From Blastococcus sp. CT_GayMR19 (GTDB lineage: Bacteria > Actinomycetota > Actinomycetes > Mycobacteriales > Geodermatophilaceae): a DNA stretch of 64,000 bases. The stretch spans positions 287,240 to 351,239 of the forward strand of contig NZ_SPQL01000004.1 in the NCBI RefSeq assembly GCF_004570385.1, read 5' to 3'. A model generated the notes under the pieces. It was not told the origin of the DNA and ran no database searches. It saw only the letters and a list, made by a program, of their open reading frames with translations. Shown here one piece after another: positions 38,064 through 46,096 of the stretch (the stretch's first letter is position 1; each line of letters starts with the position of its first letter). Made by a program: the position numbers and the translations under genes.

Positions 38064-40186
38064 CCGTCGTCGTCCCGGACCCGATCCCGCTCGAGATGCC
38101 CCCCGGCGACCCCGCCGCTCTCGAGGACTTCGTCGAGGACGTCGCGGGGACGGCCTACCGGCTGGCGGTCGTCCGGACCTGCCTGACGTCGTCGGCCGCC
38201 ACGGCCCCGAACTGGCGCGGAGCGGATGCCTCCGCGGCGACGGCGCAGGTGGGCGTAGTGGCCGCGCTGGCCGAGGAGCTGTCCGGCGGCGTTGCAGCTG
38301 CCGCGCACCGGTTGAGGGCCCACCACGACCTGCTGACGTCGACCCGGCAGCGGGTGACCGTGCTCCGCTCACAGCAGGACGAGGACTTCCTGATCGCCCG
38401 TGCGCGGCTCCGGGAGATCCCCGACTTCCTCACCGCGGTCCCTCCCGAGGCCGCAGCGGTGGCAGAGGAGCTGGCGATCGCGGAGGCGGCACGGCGGCGC
38501 GAGCACGACCGGCTCCTCGCGGAGGTGGCCGACGATGCGGCCGCGGCGGCCCGCGCGCTGGCCGAGGCGTCCGCGATCGTCGGGGGGTCCGGCAGGTCCG
38601 GGGACGACGGCCGGGTGATCGCCCATCTGGCGGCTGAGCTCCCGGGGTGGGGCGACGCCGAGCTCCGCCGTCGTGGCGCTGTACTGGCCCGTGCCCTGGC
38701 CGGAGGCCCGGTGACCCCCGGGGAGGTGGCAGTCCTGGCGGGCAGCGCCCTGGCGTACGCAGGCTCCGCGACGTTCGCGCGGGCACTGTTCACCGGACTG
38801 GGCGTGGACGGCGTGCGGGGGCTGCTCGCCTCGCTCGGCTACAACGCCCACGGTGACTCGAGTGACCTCGCGCAGGTCCTGGCCGCGGCCTTCGGTGCCG
38901 CGGTTCCGAACGGTCGCGACGACGACCCGGTCGCGGAGGTTCTGACCGCCACCTACGTCGCGGTCGACGACCGCTTCGGCGACCCGGACGTCGCCGCGGC
39001 CGGGCTCGCGGCCGTGCTCCTGGTTGCGGTCGACGGCCCTCGGGCGGGTTCGCCTCGACCGGAGACGGTCGCCGCCTGGTCACGGCAGCTCCTCGAACGC
39101 GAACGGGCGCAGGATCTGCCCGCAGGCGCCGGGGCCGTTCCCCTCGACTGGGATCCCCGCGCCCTGGATCCGGTCGAGCTGGCCTTCAGCGTCCTGGTGG
39201 CTGGTGGAGAGTCGGGACCCGCCGCCGGCCTGCTCGCCGACCGCGACGTCTGGGACACGGTCCTGAGCCGGTTCTGGGGCGACGGGGGTGCGGCCCTCGG
39301 TGCGGTCGTCGCCCTGGCCGGTGCGGAGCCGGGACCAGCCGGTCACGGGGCGGTCCGGATGGGTCTCGAGCGGCTCGCGGCTGGGCTGTCCGACGAGGGG
39401 GACCCGGCGAAGTGGACCGTGCGCCCGGAGATCGCGGCGGCGATCTCGAGGTCACTGGCGCAGGGAGCGGCCGCTCATCTCTCGGTGATCACCGATGTGC
39501 TGCAGGCTGCCGTCGGCGGCGGGCTGCGTGGGAGCGAGGAGGACGTCCTGCGCGGGCTCGGGTACCTCACCCTCGACCGCGGTGCGGCCGTGATCGTCGA
39601 GTCGGCTCTGCTCGACGAGGTGCGGGCCGAGCTTCTCGCGCAGGACGGGGCCGGCGTGGATCGTCCCCTCCCTGCCGTCGCGGCAGCCGGCGCCTATGGC
39701 GCGGTGCAGCATTACGGGCAGCGACTGGCCCACGCGATCCACGGCTTCGAGGCGCAGGATGCGGCAGAGCGCGCAGAAGCCTGGTGGACGTGGACCTGGG
39801 GCCTGGCTGCCAACCTCGTGCTGGGCCGGTTCGGTCCCGCGGCGGGGCTCGTCGAGGGGTACGCCGCCATCCTGGTCGGGTCCGACGGGACCTGGGAAAA
39901 CGGAACCGATCGCGGGAAGCGGCTTGATCGGGGTGACGCTGAAGACATGGTGCTCGCCCAGCTGAGCCCGCATGGCGTCGCCGCCGCGCTCGAGGTCGCC
40001 GACGAGGCCGGCACGGCCTACGTCCGCACCGCGGAGAGCCTGGGCTCGCCGAAGCCTCCGGCATCGCCGCCGCCGGACTGGCTGAAACCGTTGGTGGACG
40101 CACTCGCGGATCAGGCGATCGGCAAGGCCGTCGACGAATCCGGGGTCGTCCGGGCCCTCCGGAAGAGGTTCGGCCTGTCCGACTGA
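38060..40186 (+). CDS. Large protein with N-terminal WXG-like domain (DUF6571-like?)
   Basis: 708 aa from GTG 38060, overlapping the preceding gene's stop. Residues about 15-110 form a helical hairpin with a WXG turn (APNWRGADA), as in type VII secretion substrates, followed by a coiled-coil-like region (about 110-190) and a large Ala-rich helical region (about 190-700). No catalytic motif was seen. The architecture resembles actinobacterial proteins annotated DUF6571, but I could not verify this. Paired with an EspC-like protein, it may be a secreted toxin-like or structural protein. No ESX core genes are in the window. Confidence 0.65.
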   Translation: MTVVVPDPIPLEMPPGDPAALEDFVEDVAGTAYRLAVVRTCLTSSAATAPNWRGADASAATAQVGVVAALAEELSGGVAAAAHRLRAHHDLLTSTRQRVTVLRSQQDEDFLIARARLREIPDFLTAVPPEAAAVAEELAIAEAARRREHDRLLAEVADDAAAAARALAEASAIVGGSGRSGDDGRVIAHLAAELPGWGDAELRRRGAVLARALAGGPVTPGEVAVLAGSALAYAGSATFARALFTGLGVDGVRGLLASLGYNAHGDSSDLAQVLAAAFGAAVPNGRDDDPVAEVLTATYVAVDDRFGDPDVAAAGLAAVLLVAVDGPRAGSPRPETVAAWSRQLLERERAQDLPAGAGAVPLDWDPRALDPVELAFSVLVAGGESGPAAGLLADRDVWDTVLSRFWGDGGAALGAVVALAGAEPGPAGHGAVRMGLERLAAGLSDEGDPAKWTVRPEIAAAISRSLAQGAAAHLSVITDVLQAAVGGGLRGSEEDVLRGLGYLTLDRGAAVIVESALLDEVRAELLAQDGAGVDRPLPAVAAAGAYGAVQHYGQRLAHAIHGFEAQDAAERAEAWWTWTWGLAANLVLGRFGPAAGLVEGYAAILVGSDGTWENGTDRGKRLDRGDAEDMVLAQLSPHGVAAALEVADEAGTAYVRTAESLGSPKPPASPPPDWLKPLVDALADQAIGKAVDESGVVRALRKRFGLSD

Positions 40187-40272
40187 CAGGGAGCGGACGC
40201 GTCGCTGTGTCTGCCCCGTACACCCGTTCGTGTCGGGACCTCACTCGTTCTGGTGACTTCACGTTTAGTATT

Positions 40273-40318
40273 GATCACGCAAAGTGACGACGCGAGCGAC
40301 CGTCACTCCTCCGTGATC
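40273..40318 (+). promoter_or_regulatory. Nested inverted repeats upstream of the RGSRWT peptide gene
   Basis: Outer stem GATCACG (40273-40279) with CGTGATC (40312-40318); inner stem GTGACG (40284-40289) with CGTCAC (40301-40306); internal loop CAAA/TCCTC and an 11-nt apical loop. TAGTAT (40266-40271) upstream is a -10 candidate. A third hairpin (TGACTGC 40402-40408 with GCAGTCA 40417-40423) ends 10 nt before the RBS. It could be an RNA regulator or overlapping operators; it does not fit the known c-di-GMP riboswitch. Confidence 0.45.
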
Positions 40319-40443
40319 TTCGGTGCTTGTTCGTGTGGGTGACGGGAAGCAATGTCTCCAGCGCGGTCCGTACCGAACGACGCTCTGCCCCCGCGCGTAA
40401 GTGACTGCCGCACTCAGCAGTCAGGCATGTCCGAGGAGGCGTC

Positions 40444-40533
40444 ATGGGAAGCAACACGCAGACCGGTTCCAACGTTCGTGGCTCGCGGTGGACCCGCGGC
40501 TCGCGGTGGACGCGCGGGTCCCGCTGGACCTGA
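40444..40533 (+). CDS. 29-aa peptide with three RGSRWT repeats
   Basis: The ATG follows GAGGAGG (40433-40439). After a short head (MGSNTQTGSNV) come three RGSRWT units (codons at 40477-40494, 40495-40512 and 40513-40530), then TGA. The three 18-bp units differ at several bases, all synonymous, which is strong evidence of selection on the peptide. There is no signal peptide; net charge is strongly positive with three Trp. The gene has its own leader and terminator and precedes a GGDEF-EAL gene. Function is unknown; it could be a multi-repeat precursor, an RNA- or membrane-binding peptide, or a signal. Confidence 0.75.
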   Translation: MGSNTQTGSNVRGSRWTRGSRWTRGSRWT

Positions 40534-40561
40534 TCCGGTAGAGCTCTCGGTCAAGAACTCC

Positions 40562-40599
40562 CGTCAGGGCAGTCGGTCGGATGACAGGCTGCCCTGACG
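40562..40599 (+). terminator. Terminator of the RGSRWT peptide gene
   Basis: A perfect 11-bp stem (CGTCAGGGCAG, 40562-40572, with CTGCCCTGACG, 40589-40599) and 16-nt loop, 28 nt past the peptide stop and about 100 nt before the GGDEF-EAL gene, making the peptide a separate transcription unit. Confidence 0.75.
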
Positions 40600-40696
40600 T
40601 CGTTCGGACCCCGGCCGGCGGAGACGGCGGGTCCGCCCGCGCGGGCACCCGCTGTTAGCCTCTGCGCGCCCGACTTCCCAGGGAACGCAGGTACGA

Positions 40697-43234
40697 GTGG
40701 CCGAGCAGGACGATCGCGCGCCGAACCGGCCGCTGAGCTTCCGCAGTCCCTGGACCGTGGCGTGGCTCGGTCTGGCCGTCGCGGTACCGACGGCCCTGTG
40801 GACCCTGCTGCCCGACGCCGGTCCGGTCAGCATCCCGCTCCTGCTCGCGGTCCTGCTCGGCCTGGTCGCCGCCGAGTCCTTCACCGTCCACTTCGAGTTC
40901 CGCCGGCAGGGCTTCACCCTGTCGCCGAGCGAGCTGGCGTTCGTGATGGCGCTCGTCGAGGTCGGCGGTCTCTGGACGGCCGTCGCCCGGGCCGCCGCGA
41001 TCGGCATCGTCACCGTCACCCAGGGGCACTCGCGCCCCAAGGCCGCGTTCAACGTGAGCGTCGTGGTGCTCGAGGTCTGCGCGGCGGTCGCCCTCCTCCG
41101 GATGCTGCCGGACGGCCCGATCTCGGCGCCGGCCACGTGGCTCGCGTACCTCGTCGCCACCGTCGCCGCCAGCCTGCTCGGTGCCCTCCTCATCGCCGCC
41201 GCCATCACCGCGACCGAGGGGTACCCCGGCCGCGCGCTCTGGACGACGTTGCTGGTCCCCGTCGTCCTGGTCGGACCGGTGTCCGTCGTCGTCGGCCTGG
41301 CCGTCCTGCTGATGATCGACGTCACCCCGTGGGCCTGGCTGCTCATCGCGCCGCTGCTGGCCGCGTTGGGCCTCCTGTACCGCCGCTTCGCCGTCGTGAC
41401 CCGCGAGGGGCACAGCGTCGAGCTGGTCTACGACTTCGCCCGGCGCGTGGAACAGGTGCCGCCGGACGAGGCCGGCACCCGGCAGATCGTCCAGGCCGTC
41501 CGCGAACTGCTCAACGCCGACCGGGTGGCGCTCTGGCTGCCGCCCTATCTCGACGAGGAGCCGCGCCTCGTCGTCTCCGCCGAGAACGGGGCGGTCTGGT
41601 ACGACGGCCCCGGCGACCCGGACGACCTCCTCCGCCGGCGGGCCGTGGCCTCTGCCGACGGGCCCGTCCTCGTCTCGCTCGCCCGCGCCGACCACGCGGA
41701 GGCGGCGGCGCTCGCGCGCCGGGGCGTCTCCGATCTGCTGGGGGCATCGGTGATGACGGCGGCCGGTGAGCCCGGCTACCTGGAGGTGTGCGACCGCCGC
41801 AGCCAGGTCGTCTCGTTCGGCGACAGCGACCGCGCGGCGCTGGACTCGATGCTGACCCACGTGAACGCGGCGATCCGCCAGCAGCACCTGCTCGCCCAGA
41901 TCCGCTACGACGCCGACCACGACCGCCTGACGGGCCTGCCCAACCGGCAGCGGCTGGCCGCGGAGATCGACCAGGTGCTCTCGCTCGACCCGGTGGGGGC
42001 GCGGGCGGGGCTCATCCTGGCGGCGCTGGGCAACTACACCGAGGTCACCGACACGCTCGGGCACGCCGCCAGTGACGAGCTCCTGCTGGTGACCGCCGGC
42101 CTCCTGCGCGAGCACGCCCCGCCGCGGGCGCTGCTGGCGCGCATGGAGGGCGAGCAGTTCGCCGTGCTGCTCCCCGGCCTGTCCCTGCCGGCCACCGAGC
42201 GCGCGGCCCGGCGCCTGCGCGAGGCCGCCTCGACGCGCGCCCGGGTCGCCGGCCTGGACCTGGAGGTCACCCTGACCATCGGGGTGGCCGCGGCGCCGGT
42301 GCACGGCACGGACTCGGGGACGCTGATGCAGCGCGCCGACGTCGCGCTGCTGGCCGCCTCCAACTCCGGCGGTGTGGCCAGCTACCACCCGGTCCTCGAC
42401 CAGCAGAGCCTGCGGCGCCTCCAGCTGGGCACGGAGCTCGAGCACGCGATGGCCGACGGCCAGATCACCGTCGTCTTCCAGCCGATCATCGACGCCCAGT
42501 CCTCCGACATCGTCTCCGTCGAGACCCTGGTGCGCTGGGCCCATCCCCGGTACGGGCCGATCCCGCCGGACGACTTCATCCACCTGGCCGAGCAGATCGG
42601 CCGGATCGGCGCCGTCACCGACCACGTGCTCGACCTGGCCCTCGCCCGGTGCCGGCGCTGGCTGGACCAGGACATCGCGCTGTCGGTCGCGGTGAACCTC
42701 TCCGCGCACTGCCTGACCGAGCCCGACCTGGTCGCCCGCATCCGGCGCGCGCTGCAACGGCACGGGGTGCCCGGCGAGCTGCTCACCCTGGAGCTGACCG
42801 AGGGCAGCGTCGTCGACGACTCGGTCCGCGACAGCACCGTGCTCGCCGATCTGCACGCGCTGGGCCTGCGGCTGTCGATGGACGACTTCGGAACCGGCTA
42901 CTCCTCGCTCTCCCAGCTCCGCCAGCTGCCCATCGACGAGGTGAAGATCGACAAGTCCTTCGTGCTGGGGATGTCGACCAGCCAGGGGGAGTCGTTCATC
43001 GCGCGGTCGATCATCGAGCTCGCGCACAACCTCGGTCTGTTCGTGGTCGCGGAGGGTGTGGAGGACGAGCTGACCCGCAACCTGCTGGCGGAGATGGGTT
43101 GCGACAAGCTGCAGGGCTTCCTGGTCAGCCGTCCTCTGCCCGACGACCGGCTCGAGAGCTGGCTGCTGGCCCGCACCGGGGTCCGGTCCGCCGCGCCGGG
43201 CGCCACCCACCGGCGGTTCTTCGTCCGCACCTGA
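40697..43234 (+). CDS. Membrane GGDEF-EAL protein: degenerate cyclase, probably active c-di-GMP phosphodiesterase
   Basis: 845 aa. Residues about 18-235 hold 6-8 transmembrane segments, then a GAF-like region (about 245-400), GGDEF (about 410-555) and EAL (about 575-830). The GGDEF signature is EGEQF (484-488), so cyclase activity is doubtful. The EAL domain keeps E609 in ETLVRW, VNLSA, LELTEG, DDFGTGYSSL, IDEVKIDKSFV and VAEGVED, the residues needed for c-di-GMP hydrolysis. GTG 40697 has only a weak RBS. Confidence 0.88.
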   Translation: MAEQDDRAPNRPLSFRSPWTVAWLGLAVAVPTALWTLLPDAGPVSIPLLLAVLLGLVAAESFTVHFEFRRQGFTLSPSELAFVMALVEVGGLWTAVARAAAIGIVTVTQGHSRPKAAFNVSVVVLEVCAAVALLRMLPDGPISAPATWLAYLVATVAASLLGALLIAAAITATEGYPGRALWTTLLVPVVLVGPVSVVVGLAVLLMIDVTPWAWLLIAPLLAALGLLYRRFAVVTREGHSVELVYDFARRVEQVPPDEAGTRQIVQAVRELLNADRVALWLPPYLDEEPRLVVSAENGAVWYDGPGDPDDLLRRRAVASADGPVLVSLARADHAEAAALARRGVSDLLGASVMTAAGEPGYLEVCDRRSQVVSFGDSDRAALDSMLTHVNAAIRQQHLLAQIRYDADHDRLTGLPNRQRLAAEIDQVLSLDPVGARAGLILAALGNYTEVTDTLGHAASDELLLVTAGLLREHAPPRALLARMEGEQFAVLLPGLSLPATERAARRLREAASTRARVAGLDLEVTLTIGVAAAPVHGTDSGTLMQRADVALLAASNSGGVASYHPVLDQQSLRRLQLGTELEHAMADGQITVVFQPIIDAQSSDIVSVETLVRWAHPRYGPIPPDDFIHLAEQIGRIGAVTDHVLDLALARCRRWLDQDIALSVAVNLSAHCLTEPDLVARIRRALQRHGVPGELLTLELTEGSVVDDSVRDSTVLADLHALGLRLSMDDFGTGYSSLSQLRQLPIDEVKIDKSFVLGMSTSQGESFIARSIIELAHNLGLFVVAEGVEDELTRNLLAEMGCDKLQGFLVSRPLPDDRLESWLLARTGVRSAAPGATHRRFFVRT

Positions 43235-43252
43235 GCCGCGCCGGGACCACCC

Positions 43253-43280
43253 CCTCGCGAGACGCCGTCCGGCGGCGAGG
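43253..43280 (+). terminator. Terminator after the GGDEF-EAL gene
   Basis: Two stacked stems (CCTCGC/GCGAGG and CGCCG/CGGCG, with a GAGA bulge) span 43253-43280, directly followed by the -10 candidate TACAGT (43281-43286) of tRNA-Thr. Confidence 0.6.
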
Positions 43281-43305
43281 TACAGTCTTGAGGCTCTTCG
43301 AGCAC

Positions 43306-43378
43306 GCCCCTTTAGCTCAGTCGGCAGAGCGTCTCCATGGTAAGGAGAAGGTCTACGGTTCGATTCCGTAAAGGGGCT
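43306..43378 (+). tRNA. tRNA-Thr (GGT)
   Basis: 73 nt; acceptor GCCCCTT pairs with AAGGGGC, discriminator T, anticodon stem TCTCC/GGAGA around a loop with GGT, T-arm GGTTCGATTCC. No encoded CCA. Confidence 0.96.
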
Positions 43379-43432
43379 CGTACAACCCGACCGACCGGTC
43401 CAGTCGTGAGACCGGGCCGCAGTGGTCACCCC

Positions 43433-43506
43433 GGCGGTGTAGCTCAGCCTGGTAGAGCAAGCGGCTCATAATCGCTGTGTCACCGGTTCAAGTCCGGTCA
43501 CCGCTA
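43433..43506 (+). tRNA. tRNA-Met (CAT, elongator)
   Basis: 74 nt; acceptor GGCGGTG pairs with CACCGCT (one G-U), discriminator A, loop CTCATAA gives anticodon CAT, T-arm GGTTCAAGTCC. It lacks the initiator hallmarks (three G-C pairs in the anticodon stem), so it is the elongator type. It precedes rpmG, as in many actinobacteria. Confidence 0.94.
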
Positions 43507-43510
43507 CTCC

Positions 43511-43534
43511 CGACGGACCCATCCGGGTCCGTCG
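43511..43534 (+). terminator. Hairpin after tRNA-Met
   Basis: CGACGGACCC (43511-43520) pairs with GGGTCCGTCG (43525-43534) across an ATCC loop, 4 bp past the tRNA. Confidence 0.65.
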
Positions 43535-43585
43535 TCGTCGTGTCGGCAACCGCCGTCGCGGCCCGCACAAGGCTAGGAGCGCTCC

Positions 43586-43750
43586 ATGGCAGCCACCGAT
43601 GTCCGTCCGAAGATCACGCTGGCCTGCGTGGACTGCAAGAACCGCAACTACATCACCCGCAAGAACCGGCGGAACGACCCCGACCGGCTCGAGCTGAAGA
43701 AGTACTGCCCGCGGGAGCGCAAGCACACGGTCCACCGCGAGACGCGCTGA
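43586..43750 (+). CDS. rpmG: 50S ribosomal protein L33 (zinc ligand set incomplete)
   Basis: 54 aa. [20 protein letters not shown] and [21 protein letters not shown] sequence identify L33. Zinc ligands C14, C17 and C41 are present, but the fourth (expected as C in CPxC) is Glu44 in YCPRERKH, so the zinc knuckle is broken. AGGAG (43575-43579) lies 6 nt before ATG 43586. It sits between tRNA-Met and hadA, the conserved actinobacterial position. It may be a C-minus-like form used under zinc limitation, or a paralogue exists elsewhere. Confidence 0.95.
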   Translation: MAATDVRPKITLACVDCKNRNYITRKNRRNDPDRLELKKYCPRERKHTVHRETR

Positions 43751-43784
43751 CCTGAGTCAGCTGTAGCAGCGAGAGGGCGGGAGC

Positions 43785-44231
43785 ATGGCGCTGGACCGGG
43801 AACTGGTCGGGCGCAGCTACCCGTCCTCCGCCGTCTACGAGGTCGGCCGCGCGAAGATCGCCGAGTTCGCCCAGGCCATCGGCTCGGACGACCCGCTGCA
43901 CCGCGACGCCGATGCGGCCCGGGCGGCCGGACATCCCGATGTCATCGCCCCGCCCACCTTCGCGATCGCGCTGACCCTCGAGGCCGCGATGGTCGTGCTC
44001 GACGACCCCGACGTCGCACTCGACTACAGCCGGGTGGTGCACGGCGAGCAGAAGTTCACCCACCACCGGCCCATCCGCGCGGGCGACCGGCTGGTGGCCA
44101 CCACGACGATCGAGGCGGCCCGGACCGTCGCCGGCAACGACCTGCTCACCGCGCGGGTCGACGTCGCCACCGAGGACGGCGAGCCGGTGTGCGCCTCCAC
44201 GTCGATGCTCGTCGCCCGGGGGGAGTCATGA
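43785..44231 (+). CDS. hadA: (3R)-hydroxyacyl-ACP dehydratase subunit HadA (MaoC-like)
   Basis: 148 aa, hot-dog fold. MALDRELVGRSYPSSAVYEVGRAKIAEFAQAIGSDDPLHRDAD with VIAPPTFAIAL and HGEQKFTHHRPIRAGDRL match mycobacterial HadA, which lacks catalytic residues and stabilises HadB. In mycobacteria HadAB works in FAS-II elongation. The genus type suggested here does not make mycolates, so a role in other lipid synthesis is inferred. Overlaps hadB by ATGA. RBS GGGAG. Confidence 0.85.
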   Translation: MALDRELVGRSYPSSAVYEVGRAKIAEFAQAIGSDDPLHRDADAARAAGHPDVIAPPTFAIALTLEAAMVVLDDPDVALDYSRVVHGEQKFTHHRPIRAGDRLVATTTIEAARTVAGNDLLTARVDVATEDGEPVCASTSMLVARGES

Positions 44232-44650
44232 CGGTCCGCCTCGCCGACGTCGAGGTCGGCGCCGAGCTGCCGGAGCGGACCTTCCCGGTCACCCGCGCGG
44301 ACCTCGTCCGCTACGCCGGCGCGTCCGGCGACTTCAACCCGATCCACTGGAACCAGCGGGTCGCGACGTCGGTCGGCCTCCCCGACGTCATCGCCCACGG
44401 CATGTTCACCATGGCGCTGGCCGGCCGTGCCGTCACCGACTGGACCGCGGACCCGGGGGCCCTGGTCGAGTACCACGTCCGCTTCGGCCGGCCGGTGGTC
44501 GTCCCGGACGACGACGCCGGCGCCGAGGTGACCGTCCGCGGCAAGGTCGGCGCCCTGCTGGACGACGGGCGGGCGCGCATCGACCTCACGGTGACCTCCG
44601 GCGACGAGAAGGTGCTCTCCCTGGCGCGCGCGATCGTCCGCCTGGCATGA
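44228..44650 (+). CDS. hadB: (3R)-hydroxyacyl-ACP dehydratase subunit HadB (MaoC-like)
   Basis: 140 aa, hot-dog fold with the hydratase 2 motif YAGASGDFNPIHWN, carrying the catalytic Asp and His, and VIAHGMFTMALAGRAV. It is the catalytic partner of HadA. The stop overlaps the ATG of the peptidase gene, so the three genes form one coupled unit. Confidence 0.87.
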   Translation: MTVRLADVEVGAELPERTFPVTRADLVRYAGASGDFNPIHWNQRVATSVGLPDVIAHGMFTMALAGRAVTDWTADPGALVEYHVRFGRPVVVPDDDAGAEVTVRGKVGALLDDGRARIDLTVTSGDEKVLSLARAIVRLA

Positions 44651-46080
44651 CGTCGTGGCGGCGGGCCGTCCTCGCCGCTGCCGGGGTGGTCCTGCTGTCG
44701 TCCGGGTGCACCTCCTTCGCCGACACGGTCGCCGACCGGCGGACGGCGGACGCGGCTGCGGAGACCCCGGCTCCGCTCTGTCCCGCGGACCGGGCCGCCC
44801 CCGACCCCGACCGGCCCGTCATCGGCCTCGACTTCCGCCTCGAGGACGACCTGCGGACGGTCACCGGCACGCAGAGCGTCGCCTTCACCCCGGACCGGCC
44901 GACCGGCGAACTGGTGTTCCGGCTCCTGCCCAACACCCCCGAGTCCGCTGCCGAGGGCAACCGCCTGGTCGTCGACGACGTGCGCGGCCGCGACGTCGTC
45001 TCCGGCGGCTACGAGAGCGCGGGGGCTGCCGACCCCGGCGGTCTCTACGTGGTCGTGCTGGACGACGAGGTGGCCGCGGGGGAGTCCACCGAGGTCGAGC
45101 TGGACTTCACGATCTCGCTGGGGACGGCCGCCTTCGACCGCCTGGGCACCGACGCGGGGGTCTCGTGGTGGGGGAGCGGCGCCCCGCTGCTGGCCTGGGA
45201 GCCCGGGATCGGCTGGGCGCGCGACCCCTTCGTCGACGTGTCCGGCGAGACGGCCACCAGCCCCGTCGCGGACGTCACCCTGCGCGTCTCCGCCCCGGAA
45301 GCACTGACCGTCCTGATGACGGGGGACCAGGACCCGCCGTCCACGGCCTCGGGCGGTCGGCGCACCTGGACGTCGGCCGAGCCCGTCGCCCGCGACGTGA
45401 GCGTCGCGGCCGGGAACTTCACCACCACCGAGCGGACGACGCCGGGCGGCGTGCGGGTGACCGCCGGCGTGCTGCCGGACCCGGACGTGCCGGCCGACCA
45501 GCTCGCCGACTGGACGCTCCAGGCCATCGCCGACCTCGAGCGGCGGCTGGGTCCCTTCCCGTACCGCACGCTGACGGTGCCGCTGCTGCCCGACTACGGC
45601 GGGGGCATCGAGTACCCGAGCTCGATCCTGATGGCGACGTCGACCCGGTTCGTGCTCGTGCACGAGGTCGCGCACATGTGGTTCTACGGGATGGTCGGCA
45701 ACTCGCAGTTCCGCGACCCGTGGCTCGACGAGGCCTTCGCGACCTACGCGGAGGAGACGACGGACCCACCACCGGCGGACCGGCTGGCCGAGCGGCTGGG
45801 CCGGGCCGGCGACGTCGGCGACTCGATGGCCGACTTCGCCGACGACGGGTCGAGCGTCTACCGGGCGGTCGTCTACGGGAAGGGCGGCGCCGCGCTGCAC
45901 GCCGCCCGGGACGCCGTCGGACGCGAGGCGTTCGACGCGGCCGTCCGGTGCTACGTGGACGCCAACGCCTGGACCATCGCGACGCCGGCCGACCTCGGCG
46001 CCGTGCTCGCCGATCTGCCGGACGCGGTGGCGGTCCTCGCCGGGGCGGGGATGCTGGACACGGACGACGTCCCGCGCTGA
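44647..46080 (+). CDS. Lipoprotein M1-family-like zinc metallopeptidase
   Basis: 477 aa. Lipobox SSGC near residues 19-22 (VVLLSSGCTS). A beta-rich N-terminal domain as in aminopeptidase N is followed by the gluzincin site H339-E-V-A-H343 (VHEVAHMWFYGMVGN) and E362 (WLDEAFATYAEE), the 18-residue HExxH-to-Glu spacing of M1. The substrate motif GxMEN is represented by GGGIEYPSS. It is shorter than full APN since the C-terminal helical domain is missing. Likely an extracytoplasmic peptidase. Confidence 0.85.
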   Translation: MTSWRRAVLAAAGVVLLSSGCTSFADTVADRRTADAAAETPAPLCPADRAAPDPDRPVIGLDFRLEDDLRTVTGTQSVAFTPDRPTGELVFRLLPNTPESAAEGNRLVVDDVRGRDVVSGGYESAGAADPGGLYVVVLDDEVAAGESTEVELDFTISLGTAAFDRLGTDAGVSWWGSGAPLLAWEPGIGWARDPFVDVSGETATSPVADVTLRVSAPEALTVLMTGDQDPPSTASGGRRTWTSAEPVARDVSVAAGNFTTTERTTPGGVRVTAGVLPDPDVPADQLADWTLQAIADLERRLGPFPYRTLTVPLLPDYGGGIEYPSSILMATSTRFVLVHEVAHMWFYGMVGNSQFRDPWLDEAFATYAEETTDPPPADRLAERLGRAGDVGDSMADFADDGSSVYRAVVYGKGGAALHAARDAVGREAFDAAVRCYVDANAWTIATPADLGAVLADLPDAVAVLAGAGMLDTDDVPR

Positions 46081-46096
46081 TCCCCTCTCGGAAGGT

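Noticed and set aside
40261..40320. c-di-GMP (GEMM) riboswitch, suggested by ACGCAAAG near a GGDEF-EAL gene
   Set aside because: Only that short string matches; the GEMM stem order, tetraloop and receptor are absent, and the element precedes the peptide gene, not the enzyme gene.
40655..43429. Very long open frames antisense to the GGDEF-EAL gene and many other genes
   Set aside because: High GC removes stop codons in shadow frames; these frames lack family motifs and RBS, and the opposite strand has clear protein families.
43306..43506. Initiator tRNA reading of the CAT tRNA
   Set aside because: The anticodon stem lacks the three consecutive G-C pairs and the acceptor begins with a pair, so it is elongator tRNA-Met.
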